Origin: Bathymodiolus brooksi
Taxonomy: Eukaryota; Mollusca; Bivalvia; Mytilida; Modiolidae
Assembly: GCA_963680875.1 (NCBI GenBank)
Contig: OY804586.1
Coordinates: 57,756,203 to 57,820,202 of the forward strand
DNA length: 64,000 nt
Reading direction: 5' to 3'
Part shown: in pieces, positions 12,501-26,300 of the stretch
How positions within the stretch are numbered: the stretch's first letter is position 1
Layout: each line of letters begins with the position of its first letter
Made by a program: the position numbers and the translations under genes
Notes under the pieces: model-generated
What the model was told of the DNA's origin: nothing
Databases searched by the model: none
The model's input: the letters and a program-made list of their open reading frames with translations, nothing else

Positions 12501-15500
12501 CATACATTGTTTCAAAATCTCAACTGGCTACCTAATTATTGTGCTTTAGACCTTACACCTTTGACCTGTGGTTATCCTACACTCCCGTATGAACAGAGCG
12601 AAATTATTTTTAAGCATGTGTTTGAATATATAAAGAGGTCTGAAAGGTTTCTTATTGTCTAGTTGTTCATCAAAACAACAATCGCACACATCACCACCAC
12701 TAACCCTCTCTCTCATTCCTTTCTTCATTCTCTGTTTTAGTTCAATCTACACATATTAATGTAAGAAATATTTATATACATGCATGCTCTATCAAATAAT
12801 GTTGTAACTTAATGTATATAGGAGAAGACTTCATAAGTTTGTTTAACTTGTGTCTTATCCTTTTTGCACATTTGAGCAAATAAAATATGTTTAAACTAAA
12901 CTAAACCGGTAACAATTAACATGCATAATTATTTTGTGGCGCATTAACCCTTTAATGAGTGTAATTCTTGCTCACAATATTATAATAACATTACTTTTAG
13001 TAACACTAATAAAATGAAAAACATACAATACTACACTGTCCAATAGAACAATATTAGAAAGAAACAAACAATACTACACTGTCCAATAGAACAATCTTAG
13101 AAAGAAACAAACAATACTACACTGTCTAATAGAACAATCTTAGAAAGAAACAAACAATACTACACTGTCAAATAGAACAATCTTAGAAAGAAACAAACAA
13201 TACTACACTGTCCAATAGAACAATATTAGAAAGAAACAAACAATACTACACTATCCAATAGAACAATCTTAGAAAGAAACAAACAATACTACACTGTCCA
13301 ATAGAACAATCTTAGAAAGAAACAAACAATACTACACTGTCCAATAGAACAATCTTAGAAAGAAACAAACAATACTACACTGTCTAATAGAACAATCTTA
13401 GAAAGAAACAAACAATACTACACTGTCCAATAGAACAATCTTAGAAAGAAACAAACAATACTACACTGTCTAATAGAACAATCTTAGAAAGAAACAAACA
13501 ATGCTACACTGTCTAATAGAAAAATCTTAGAAAGAAACAAACAATACTACACTGTCTAATAGAACAATCTTAGAAAGAAACAAACAATACAACACTGTCT
13601 AATAGAGCAATTTTAGAAAGAAACAAGCAATACTACACTGTCTAAAAGAACAATCTTAGAAAGAAACAAACAATATTACACTGTCCAATAGAACAATCTT
13701 AGAAAGAAACAAACAATACTACACTGTCTAATAGAACAATCTTAGAAAGAAACAAACAATACTACACTGTCTAATAGAACAATCTTAGAAAGAAAAAAAC
13801 AATACTACACTGTCCAATAGAACAATCTTAGAAAGAAACAAACAATACTACACTGTCTAATAGAGCAATCTTAGAAAGAAACAAACAATACTACACTGTC
13901 TAATAGAACAATCTTAGAAAGAAACAAACAATACTACACTGTCTAATAGAACAATCTTAGAAAGAAACAAACAATACTACACTGTCTAATAGAACAATCT
14001 TAGAAAGAAACAAACAATACTACACTGTCCAATAGAACAATCTTAGAAAGAAACAAACAATACTACACTGTCCAATAGAACAATCTTAGAAAGAAACAAA
14101 CAATACTACACTGTCCAATAGAACAATCTTAGAAAGAAACAAACAATACTACACTGTCCAATAGAACAATCTTAGAAAGAAACAAACAATACTACACTGT
14201 CGAATAGAACAATCTTAAAAAGAAACAAACAATACTACACTGTCCAATAGAACAATCTTAGAAAGAAATAAACAATACTACACTGTCTAATAGAACAATC
14301 TTAAAAAGAAACAAACAATACTACACTGTCCAATAGAACAATCTTAGAAAGAAACAAACAATACTACACTATCCAATAGAACAATCTTAAAAAGAAACAA
14401 ACAATACTACACTGTCTAATAGAACAATCTTAGAAAGAAACAAACAATACTACACTGTCGAATAGAACAATCTTAGAAAGAAACAAACAATACTACACTG
14501 TCTAATAGAACAATCTTAGAAAGAAACAAACAATACTACACTGTCCAATAGAACAATCTTAGAAAGAAACAAACAATACTACACTGTCTAATAGAACAAT
14601 CTTAGAAAGAAACAAACAATACTACACTGTCTAATAGAACAATCTTAGAAAGAAACAAACAATACTACACTGTCTAATAGAACAATCTTAGAAAGAAACA
14701 AACAATACTACACTGTCTAATAGAACAATCTTAGAAAGAAACAAACAATACTACACTGTCTAATAGAACAATCGTAGAAAGAAACAAACAATACTACACT
14801 GTCTAATAGAACAATCTTAGAAAGAAACAAACAATACTACACTGTCTAATAGAACAATCTTAGAAAGAAACAAACAATACTACACTGTCTAATAAAACAA
14901 TCTTAGAAAGAAACAAACAATACTACACTGTCTAATAGAACAATCTTAGAAAGAAACAAACAATACTACACTGTCTAATAGAACAATCTTAGAAAGAAAC
15001 AAACAATACTACACTGTCTAATAGAACAATCTTAGAAAGAAACAAACAATACTACACTGTCTAATAGAACAATCGTAGAAAGAAACAAACAATACTACAC
15101 TGTCTAATAGAACAATCTTAGAAAGAAACAAACAATACTACACTGTCTAATAGAACAATCTTAGAAAGAAACAAACAATACTACACTGTCTAATAGAACA
15201 ATCTTAGAAAGAAACAAACAATACTACACTGTCTAATAGAACAATCTTAGAAAGAAACAAACAATACTACACTGTCTAATAGAACAATCTTAGAAAGAAA
15301 CAAACAATACTACACTGTCTAATAGAACAATCTTAGAAAGAAACAAACAATACTACACTGTCTAATAGAACAATCGTAGAAAGAAACAAACAATACTACA
15401 CTGTCCAATAGAACAATCTTAGAGAGAAACAAATTCGATACCACTAACCATGGCCGTAGCGCAATGGAGACAAATGAGGCAAACGTCTCACTTTTGAAAC

Positions 15501-18500
15501 GGCAAGTGTAACCTTTGAAAGCAAATACAAAAAAAAAAAAATCTAAATTTGTCCAAATTCACCCCCTTTGCCTCACTTTATTCAGTCCCGGCCTACGGCC
15601 GTGCTAACACACAAATAAACTAATGTTATGTGCCCAAACCTCCTCTCTTAGTGAAATTTTGACGTCATCATCGTAGAATAATTTTCAATTGATATCTAAC
15701 CGCTAAACTCAGCAATTTCTCAGCTATGTTAAAGAGAGAAGATGTTATATTCGATAAGATGGTGATGAGGTCCGCTTTGTGCTAGACCGACACTCTTATT
15801 TGAATTTTGACAGTGCTAGCTCACTGCAACGACAGTTCGAGAATAGACTTGTACATAGCTCCACGCAGAAACATTACCCTGAATCCGAACCAACCATAGT
15901 GTTCTCCTTAATATTACTTGGTTAGCTGAGAAGCAGCAAATACCATTTTATAGCCTTTTGTTTGATCTGATCGGGACTCGAACTCACAATCTATGAAAAC
16001 CACACTCAAGACGATGACGTTAACCATTACACTACCGATGTAAAATTAATAGAAGCACAAGCTGTAGCATTATATTACGTAAGTCAGTTAGATTGTTCTT
16101 TCACTTTAATATACAACATGTTGGGTAAATCTATGTTGACACAAGGCAACTGTATTGTATTGTATTGTATTTTCATTTGTCTAGTGGTTTTAAAGGAGTT
16201 ATTTTAAATAACATATGTCTGTGCAGAACATAATCATTAGAGGAAAAGATCAAATTAAGTATTATATAACATATACTACGGTTTTTAATTATAAGAAAAA
16301 ATGCATTATAAAAGTTATAATTAAAAACAGCTGTCATTGATTCTTAAATCACTAGATAAAGCAAGGAACACAACACGTGTTCTTGCTGTCACATTCCACG
16401 TGTACTTTAAGAGTTTTACTAACCGCATCGGTGGTATGATGGTTAGATGCTTGTCTCGGGTGGGGTAGGTCGAATGTTGGAGTCAAGATCAGGTCAAACC
16501 ATAGATTATAAAATTTGTATGTGTAGCCCCTCTGCTAATAACGCAACACTAAAGAGTAAGAACAAAGACTTGAATCAGGATAATGTGTCTGAGTGAAGTG
16601 ACATGTCTACCAGCAAACTGTTCTTTGAGTGAGCTAGCACTATTTTAAGTTCGCATAAGCGTGTTGAGATCTAGTACAAAGGAGATGTCATTATCTCATA
16701 TAAATGGAAGTTATTTTCACCATGATATGACTAAAAATGCTTTAATACTTTTGCAGTTAAACAGGAAATGAGATTCATCGTCTACACTATTATAAGTAAT
16801 ATTATGAAATTAAAACCTTTCTGATAACATTTTAAAGTGCACTATAAATCGAGAGATTGAAAAGCCAAATGATTTAAAAGTGTTTGGCAGAAATAAAAAC
16901 CAAAGGGCCTAAACTGATTAGTATAATTACATTAAGGTCACCTATATCAGAGGGGTGAGAACCTTAGTGTTGATAAACATTACATTAAGGTTACCTATGT
17001 CCGAGGGGTGAGAACCTTAGTGTTGATAACAATTACATTAAGGTCACCTATGTCTGAGGGGTGAGAACCTTAGTGTTGATAACAATTACATTAAGGGCAC
17101 CTATACCTGTGGGAAGAGAACCTTAGTGTTGATAACAATTACATTAAGGTCACCTATGTCTGAGGGAGGAGAACCTTAGTGTTGATGAATATTACATTAA
17201 GGTCACCTATGTCTGAGGGGTGACAACCTCAGTGTTGATAAGAATTACATTAAGGTCACCTATGTCTGAGGGAGGAGAACCTTAGTGTTGATAGAAATTA
17301 CATTAAGGTCACCTATGTCTGAGGGAGGAGAACCTTAGTGTTGATAAAAATTACATTAAGGTCACCTATGTCTGAGGGAGGAGAACCTTAGTGTTGATGA
17401 ATATTACATTAAGGTCACCTATGTCTGAGGGGTGACAACCTCAGTGTTGATAAGAATTACATTAAGGTCACCTATGTCTGAGGGAGGAGAACCTTAGTGT
17501 TGATAGAAATTACATTAAGGTCACCTATGTCTGAGGGAGGAGAACCTTAGTGTTGATAAAAATTACCTTAAGGTCACCTATGTCTGAGGGAGGAGAACCT
17601 TAGTGTTGATAGAAATTACATTAAGGTCACCTATGTCTGAGGGAGGAGAACCTTAGTGTTGATAGCAATTACATTAAGGTCACCTATGTCTGAGGGAGGA
17701 GAACCTTAGTGTTGATAGAAATTACATTAAGGTCACCTATGTCTGAGGGAGGAGAACCTTAGTGTTGATAGAAATTACATTAAGGTCACCTATTCTGAGG
17801 GAGGAGAACCTTAGAGTTGATAGAAATTACATTAAGGTCACCTATGTCTGAGGGAGGAGAACCTTAGTGTTGATAGCAATTACATTAAGGTCACCTATGT
17901 CTGAGGGAGGAGAACCTTAGTGTTGATAGAAATTACATTAAGGTCACCTATGTCTGAGGGAGGAGAACCTTAGTGTTGATAGAAATTACATTAAGGTCAC
18001 CTATTCTGAGGGAGGAGAACCTTAGAGTTGATAGAAATTACATTAAGGTCATCTATGTCTGAGGGAGGAGAACCTTAGTGTTGATAAACATTACATTAAG
18101 GTCACCTATGTCTGAAGGGTGTGAACCTTAGTGTTGATAAACATTACATTAAGGTCACCTGTGTCTGAGGGAGGAGAACCTTAGTGTTGATAAACATTAC
18201 ATTAAGGTAACCTATGGCTGAGTGAAGAGAACCTTAGTGTTGATAGAAATTACAGTAAGGTCACCTATGTCTGTGGGAGGAGAACCTTAGTGTTGATAAA
18301 CATTACATTATTTAGGAACAGTATTTCGGCGCTTAAGAGACTGAAAATATCACTAACCGGTAATGACGGATAATATAGCACATCGCAAGTCACTCCTCTG
18401 ATAAACCCGTACTACGCACACTGATCACGAGGTCTGGTTAGGTTTATGGTGTTTAACGCAACTTTCAGTTATATCGCAGCGGTCAGTTTTATTGGTGGAG

Positions 18501-19843
18501 GTAACCGGAGTACCCAGGGAAAACCACCGACCTGTCATTGACAAACTTTATCACATAATGTTGTATCGAGTACACCTTGCCACGAACGTGATTCGAGCTC
18601 ACAACGTTAGTGGTGATAGGCACTGATTGTACATGTAGTTGTAAATCCGACTACCATAAGATCACGACCATGACGGCCCCCACACACTGAGAAACATGTA
18701 CAATGGACAACTACTCAAAACTACAAAACAAAAGGCGAATATGGGTTTATTTGCACTGAAAAACATCTTCCTGTCACGTGATTGTGGTATTAAATATACA
18801 ATATACGTACGTTATCGGAAAATTAAAATAAATATTTGTAGGAGCTTTAGAAACAGGTAAAAAAGCGGGTCTTTTGTGCGCTTTTCTTGCCTGTTTCTCA
18901 GCAAGTACAAATGTATTTTATCATATGTTCGTATATTGTGTTTATCCTGCAATACTAGAATCAAAAAGTATCCAAAAAAAACCTGCCAAATCGTCAACCC
19001 TTATACTTATTTCTTACTGTCGCTCTACATGAACCAGGTACCAGAAAAGCTTTATAAGGTCTATAACTAAAATAATCGTCAGCCCTTATACTTATTTCTT
19101 TCTCTCGCTCTATATGAACCAGGTACCAGAAAAGCTTTATAAGGTCTATAACTAAATAATCGTCAGCCATTATAATTATTTCTTTCTGTCGCTCCATATG
19201 AACCAGGTACCAGAAAAGCTTTATAAGTTCTATAACTAAAATAATCGTCAGCCCTTATACTTATTTCTTTCTGTCGCTCTACATGAACCAGGTACCAGAA
19301 AAGCTTTATTATGTCTATAACTAAATAACACTAAATTTATTTGATCTCCTTTATTAGTTCTCAAGATCACACAATTGCAGGATAAAAAGTCAAAAGGAGA
19401 TTTTACAGCTATACTCGTATTTTTTTTTTTGTTAAGTACAGATTTTGTGCATGCAATTTGCATAAATTGGTACAATTTAGTACTATTCTATAAGCGTCCT
19501 AATCCTAGTATAATTTAACCCAAATGATAAGGATGTAAATTTACGGTTGATCAATTTAAAATCGGACTTCAAAGGGCGACATCTTGTATTTTAGAAATGT
19601 TTTACGCCCGTCTAATGATTTCTATTCACTTTTAACCGATGTAATGCTGTATCAATGATTGAACCTCAAATGTCCCGTTATGGAAATATTGGATCAATAT
19701 AACGCTTTAGTATGCATGTAAGTTTAAATGAAACTGTGCATGATTATTATCATTTAGTGTGACAATTTCTGAGTATATGTCCTTAATTAACGCCACAATA
19801 TAGCTGAACTATTGCTAGAGTTGGCGTTAAACACCAATCAATA

Positions 19844-19879
<36 letters not shown>

Positions 19880-20314
19880 TGTCCTTAATTAAACACATAG
19901 AGTCCATGATCTCTATATTTTGACCGGGAATATATGAAAAATATAAATAAAATGTAGGCTTGGTTTATGGTGTTTAACGCCACTTTCAGCAATATCGTGG
20001 CGGTCAGTTTTATTGGTGGAGGAAACCGGAGGACCCGGGGAAAACCGCCGGCCTATCGCAAGTTACTGACCAACTTTATCACATAATGTTGTATACCTCG
20101 CCCTGATCGAGATTCGAACTCATATCAGTGGTGATAGGCACTGATTGCACAGGTAGTTGTAAATCCAACTACCATACGATCACAGCCACGACGGCCCCTT
20201 CAGTTTGAATGAAACTGTGCATGGTTATCATCATTTAGTGTGACAATTTCTGAGGATATGTCCTTAATTAACGCCACGATATAGCTGGCATATTGCTAAA
20301 GTTGGCTTTAACCG

Positions 20315-20348
<34 letters not shown>

Positions 20349-23300
20349 TGTCTTTAATTAAAGGTATAGAGTCTACGATCTTTTTTAGATCTAAATATTT
20401 TAACACGGATATATTAAAATTATTAATAAACTGTATACCGAATAGACCGTGTGTGAATTTCGGTATGCCCCCCCCCCCCCTTTTTTTTTTCGTCTTGCAA
20501 CGTGTCACAAACGATACATATATTTCATTTTTATTTATTTGCACTAGACGCGACAGATTAATTGGGTAAATCTAATAGTTAGACTCGTGAATTCTGGTAA
20601 ATATTAGGGTTAGGGATTATGGTGGTTATCGCCACTTGCAACAATATTTCTGTTATATCGTGGTGGTCAGGTGAAATGGTGGAAGAATTAACCTAATACA
20701 AATGACGTTAAAGGTAATTTGATAGAAAATGTATCGATTTGGGGCCCCTTAGCGAAGATCGTTCTGCTTGCAAGTTTTCAAATAAATAACTATTATTGAG
20801 AATATTTGTAGACTAATTCCATCTAACTATATTTTAATTTCAACTTGATCATCAGACTTTGAAACTGCATCGATGGTGAAATGGGTAGCGTGCTCGCCTC
20901 GAGTGCGGTATTTCGTGGGTTCGAGCCCCGGTCGGGTCAAACCAAATATTATAAAATTGGTATTTGTTGCTTCTCAGCTAAGCACGCAGCATTAAGGAGT
21001 AAGAGCAAAGCATGGTTGGCTCGGAATCAGAATAATGTGTCCGAGTGGAGCGACATGTCTATCCACAGACTGTTGTTTCGATGAGCTAGCACTATAAGGG
21101 TCCAACTCAGCGTGTTGGTCTATAACAAAGCGGACCTCATCATCATCTCATTGAACATTAACTTGTTCTCGCCATGTTATAGCTGAAAAAATGCTGAGCT
21201 GGCGTTAAACAACAATCACTCACTCACTCAGACTTTGAACTGGTTTGCACAATTTGAATATATTTGCGTAGTACGTCATACTTCCTGTTGTTTCGATTCG
21301 GACGGGCTTTCTGATTGGCTCCTCAAAACCCGAATGCTCTAGTCGTTATATTCCGACTCCTTTCTGTCGCTACATTAACCTCGTGAGATTATTGTCGGTA
21401 GACGGCACAGTAATTGTCCGAGTTAAACATACGATCATCCGCCTACATGTAGTTTTCGTGGCTAATCAATGTAAAAATCAAATGAAGCATTGCATTAGTT
21501 TTTTTTTCTTGTTGACGTAGTTAATTTACTGTGTATTCACCCAGGCGTTAATGTAAGTAGGAAGTCAGAATATAACGACTGGATTATTCGGGTTAATAGA
21601 TGGGTGTTTAACTTGACACGGTTTGTCGTCTGTATTATTTATGTATTACCTTAGACACCTAAGGATATGCACGTGTCTAAGTTCATAAATAAACAAAATC
21701 ACACCACGATAAAGGTGAGATATTGCTAAAGTTGGCGTTGAAAACCAATCAATCAATGGAGAAGGAACCTGTCACCCTTCCGGAGCACATGACACGAGTT
21801 CATCCTCGGTTTTTAGTGGGTTCGTGTTTCTCGGTTTTTCGTTGTCCGTGTATGTAGTGTTTTGTAGATCGTTGTTTGTCCTTTTTCTTTTTGGCCATTG
21901 TGTCGTCTGTCCTCAAGAATGTGAATAAATTGGTGAGAAAGTGTGACACTTGAGAATATTAATGAATTGTTAAAAATTAATTATAGTTTGGGAAAGCACG
22001 TGGTTTTCATTACAACATATATATACATATTAAAAATTGGTTCCAGCTAGGAGCAATTTATTTTATTACAATGCATAAGACTAAAATACGTCAGTAATTT
22101 GACACAATCACACAGCATGTGTTATCAAAAGAACAACAGTGATCTATCTATTGAGCTTTTATTAGCTAAGGTGTTAAAGATCTTTATAACACTTGTCAGG
22201 GGTGTGTTCGACTTGCAGTTTGATAAAAGAAAAAAGAACAAATTTATCTTTTAATGAATAAAAAATATATAAATGCAACAGCACATATTTAACATATTTT
22301 ACATTGGTATACTTTGAATTACATTAACGGAAATAAATATAAAACGGTTTGTGCAGAATTGACATTCGCCTAAGTCGCCTTGGACATAATTATTTATGGA
22401 ATTGCGAATTATTTTTGCTTTAATAGTTATGATCCTATATATTCCCACCCACGTCTTGTAGCTCTAAATTGATTCTGGGCCGTCGTGGTCTTGATTGTGA
22501 TTGTATGGTAGTTGGATTTCCTCCACCAATAAAACTGACCGCCACGATATGGCTGAAATATTGTTGAAAGTGACGTTAAACACCATCAAGCAAACAAACA
22601 AATGTATTCTATATTCCTTGTTTACAATTCCTTTGGAATTTATTTCAAGACACACTTGAATGAGAAAAAAAGGGGGTTAACTGGGTGTTTGCTCAATAAG
22701 GCATGATTTTTACGAACTTGACATAGTTGCAACTAAAATAAATGTGGCTTTGAAATTTCTTGACTTGAGCATGAAAATATAGCATTTTTTTAATAAAGAC
22801 GAAAAAGTGTAGCTATATCTTATTTAAATCTTTTGCATGAGAGTATGTATGATGATCTTACTGTTATTTTTAATGTCAGCATCAATATTTTTTCGTTTTA
22901 GTCTTGCATGAGGGTACAGGATCATACATATTGTGTCCCTTACGATAATGAATGATTCCTTCCTCTATTATAAGAACTTGTTGTCCATATTTCTTGGGGG
23001 GGGGGAGGGGTCTTCTTTGACGTACCAATAAAATGGACCTCTATGATATAACTGAAATATTGTTGAAAGTGACGTTAAACACCATACACCACACCCAACC
23101 ATCATAGTTGCTCCTTCTACATTTAAGCAGGCAGTATTAAGGAATAGGAGCAAAGTCAGATGGCTTGGGAATTAGGATAATGTGCGAGAGAAGAGTAGCA
23201 TGTCTATCTGTGGGGTGTTGTTTCAGTTCAGGCTAGCAGTAGAAAAATTCAGCTTTAAAAGCGTGTTGGTCAAATACAAAGCGGATTTAAATCACCATTT

Positions 23301-26300
23301 TCTTGAAAAGTACAGTCAAACTTGCCCATGTAGTCACCTCTATTAAGCAGTCACCTGTATTAAAAGGTCACATAAACCAGCAAAATTGATCACCTGTTAG
23401 AATACAGTCAAACCTGCCTTGTTTATATAACAAATTACTGTCTGTGAAGGGCAGCCACAGTTTCCCAATAAATGAATAGTGCATATAATTTTAACCTGTA
23501 TGTAAATGGCACAATTTCAGGTTCCCGTGAGGATCCTTTACACACAGGTTTGAGTGAAGTTATTTTAATTTGGGTGTGTATTTGAGGGTATATATTTGAA
23601 AAATAAACTGTTCATAAGGAAAATAAAACATAAAATGCAGAAAATTTAGTTTTAGTTTTTTGTTTTGTAGACCTCCAGCAGAGCATGTCCAGCTGCACCC
23701 CCTAAGGACCCCTCATGTCTATTCCGACGTATCGGTCCAGGGTGTCAAACCGATTCAGATTGTAAGACTACAGGTACCTATTGTTTCTTATGTTTAGTGT
23801 TCATGTAAATCTGCAAAAAAAATGAATAAGCACAATCTTCCTCAAAAGTGGGGTCAATACAATTTATAGTACATGTATTTGATTTTCACCAAACCTTAAT
23901 TAAGTCATCAGATCTAATGCTCCGGACCAATTTTAAACGCTCTTACATAACAGCAAAATATTGTATTAATAAAAGCACATTAGCTGGTTTCGGAGCCCGG
24001 TGGCTCACTCGCAGCCGCAAGTGATAAAGTTTACCAGTTGCTTGCCCATGGCCAGTGGTTCTCTCCGGGTACTCCGGCTTCTTGCTCCACTAAAACTGGT
24101 CGCCATGATATAGCTGAAATATTGGTGAAAGTGGCGTTAAACACCAACAATCAAATCAATCTAAATCATTTAAACCAGTTTCACTGTATAAACATAACAT
24201 ATGTCTTTGTAATTTTAAACAGGAACAAAGTGCTGTGTCAGTGATTGTGGTGTCTTGCAGTGTGTCAATTCAATAGCTGCGGTATGCATTGTCATCTTTG
24301 ATATGTCAGGGACTAAGTTATTCTAGGAAGGAAGGCATCTTAAATTTAAATGTTCACATGATTTGCTAAACGTACGTCAAAGAAGAATGACCATTAGTAA
24401 CATAATTTCTAAATTGCAATATTGAAATTGAATTGTCAATGGTCGTGGAATGATCAGATAAGTCTATAAATACATATGGGGGGAGGGGATATGTGTTTAA
24501 CGCAACTTTCAACAATATTTCAATTATGTGGTGGCGTTCAGCTTGACAGTTTTATTGGTGGAAGAAACCCCCCTCCCCCCAAAAAAACCTTGATTCGACC
24601 TGTCCCAAGTCATTGACAAACTTTATCAGATAATGTTGTATCAATTGCACATCGCCTGAGGGGGTTTCAAACTCACAACTTTTGTGGTGATAGGCACCGA
24701 TTGCATAGGTAGTTATAAATGCAACTACCATACTATCACGACCACAACGGCCCCTATAAATACATACAGAATAACGGTAAATAAAGGTAATAACAAAATT
24801 ACCGAACTCCGAACAATCTTACAAAGGGAAAGTCAAAACTCATAATTATATAAACAGACAAAATCAGTCAACAACCGGAAAACTGTGAAAACCGTAATGA
24901 CCCTGACTTGGTACAGGCATTTCTAAAGAAATGGTGGGTTGAATCAGATTTTAAGGCGCCAAACCTCCCGCTCTCATTACGGTTCAAAGGTTCCGGCTGT
25001 CACTGTAACAGTATTTAAATACAGGAACAAAATAGGTAAAATAGTTGTCAAAGCAGTACCATATTCGGTAGTTAAGACAACATTATTTCTTTAAAAATAG
25101 ATTGACACACTTCTATACAACTTGGGACACCTATGCTCATTATAATTTTGGAATAAGGAAGTTTAATATAATTCATTGTCAATTAAGAAATGAGGCAAGT
25201 AACCTGAAGGCACATTTATTTAATGATTTTTTATCTGATAATACTAACTGTCCAAACTGTAGTGGTTCATTAGAAGATAACAACCATTTTTTGCTTATCT
25301 GTCCTAAATTTGATAACTTAAGATTTATCTTATTAGATTCCATACAGACATTAATAATATCAAATAATAATAATATTGACATTAATATAGATTTATTATT
25401 ACATGGAAATAGATCATTTTCATATGATCTAAATACAGAACTTTTTCAAGCTGTACACAAAGTTCATAATTGACACTCATCGTTTCATTTAAGATGCTTC
25501 TTTTTTCAATTGCACTCCTCCCATTATACATTTATTTTGTGTTACTTCCGTTTTCTTTAACTTCTTGTATGTTTAACTATTTAAAATATTTAGAAAGTCT
25601 ACAAATTTCACTTCACTCGTAAATTTATTATATATGAAATAATAATGGTGTTGACAATTACATGTATTGAAGGAACATAATTATCTAAAACATATTATTG
25701 ATATAATTGTTATATATACTGAATAGATGCCTTGTACATGTAAACGGAGAGAGCTTGTATAGGCATAGCCTGTTGCTCAATCCTATTCATTTAGTTGTGA
25801 ATAAAATATGTTTAAAACAAACATTATTTCTAGTATCACAACGAGTCCGATGGGATGTTAGTGATAATGTATGTCGAGAGCTTTAAAACTTAGGTCATTG
25901 TGTTTATCAGTCTGATGAGATGCTAGTGTATGTCTAGAGCTTTAAAACTGACGTCATTGTGTTTATCAGTCTGATGAGATGCTAGTGTATATCTAGAGCT
26001 TTAAAACTGACGTCATTGTGTTTATCAGTCTGATGAGATGCTAGTGTATGTCTAGAGCTTTACAACTGACGTCATTGTGTTTATCAGTCTGATGAGATGC
26101 TAGTGTATGTCTAGAGCTTTAAAACTGACGTCATTCTGTTTATCAGTCTGATGAGATGCTAGTGTATATCTAAAGCTTTAAAACTTAGGTCATTGTGTTT
26201 ATCAGTCTGATGAGATGCTAGTGTATGTCTAGAGCTTTACAACTGACGTCATTGTGTTTATCAGTCTGATGAGATGTTAGTGTATGTCTAGAGCTTTAAA

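Larger units (their letters stand above)
9635..12904 (+). mobile_element. Non-LTR retrotransposon (Jockey/CR1-like), 5'-truncated, 13-bp target duplication
   Basis: This 3.27-kb copy holds the C-terminal half of an AP endonuclease, a nearly complete reverse transcriptase and a C-terminal zinc knuckle. Both sides carry ACCGGTAACAATT (9622-9634 and 12905-12917), an exact 13-bp duplication that fixes the element boundaries. The 3' end has no poly(A): it ends AATAAAATATGTTTAAAC plus a short ACTAA repeat. One in-frame stop (9788-9790) and two frameshifts (near 10515 and 11440) inactivate it. It lies in intron 1 of the WAP gene, in the same orientation. Confidence 0.92.
19728..20430 (+). repeat. 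~200-bp duplication enclosing a SINE-1
   Basis: 19728-19945 and 20206-20430 align from TGAATGAAACTGTGCATG through ATATGTCCTTAATTAA, a shared tail insertion and ATAGAGTC. Both copies contain the same solo-tail insertion, so the duplication came after it. The SINE-1 at 19953-20198 lies between. Confidence 0.8.

Noticed and set aside
13023..15432. CRISPR-like array
   Set aside because: The units are contiguous with no unique spacers, and the surrounding genome is animal.
20870..20945. Functional tRNA gene
   Set aside because: The A and B boxes belong to the SINE-2 head; the cloverleaf is not closed and SINE body follows directly.
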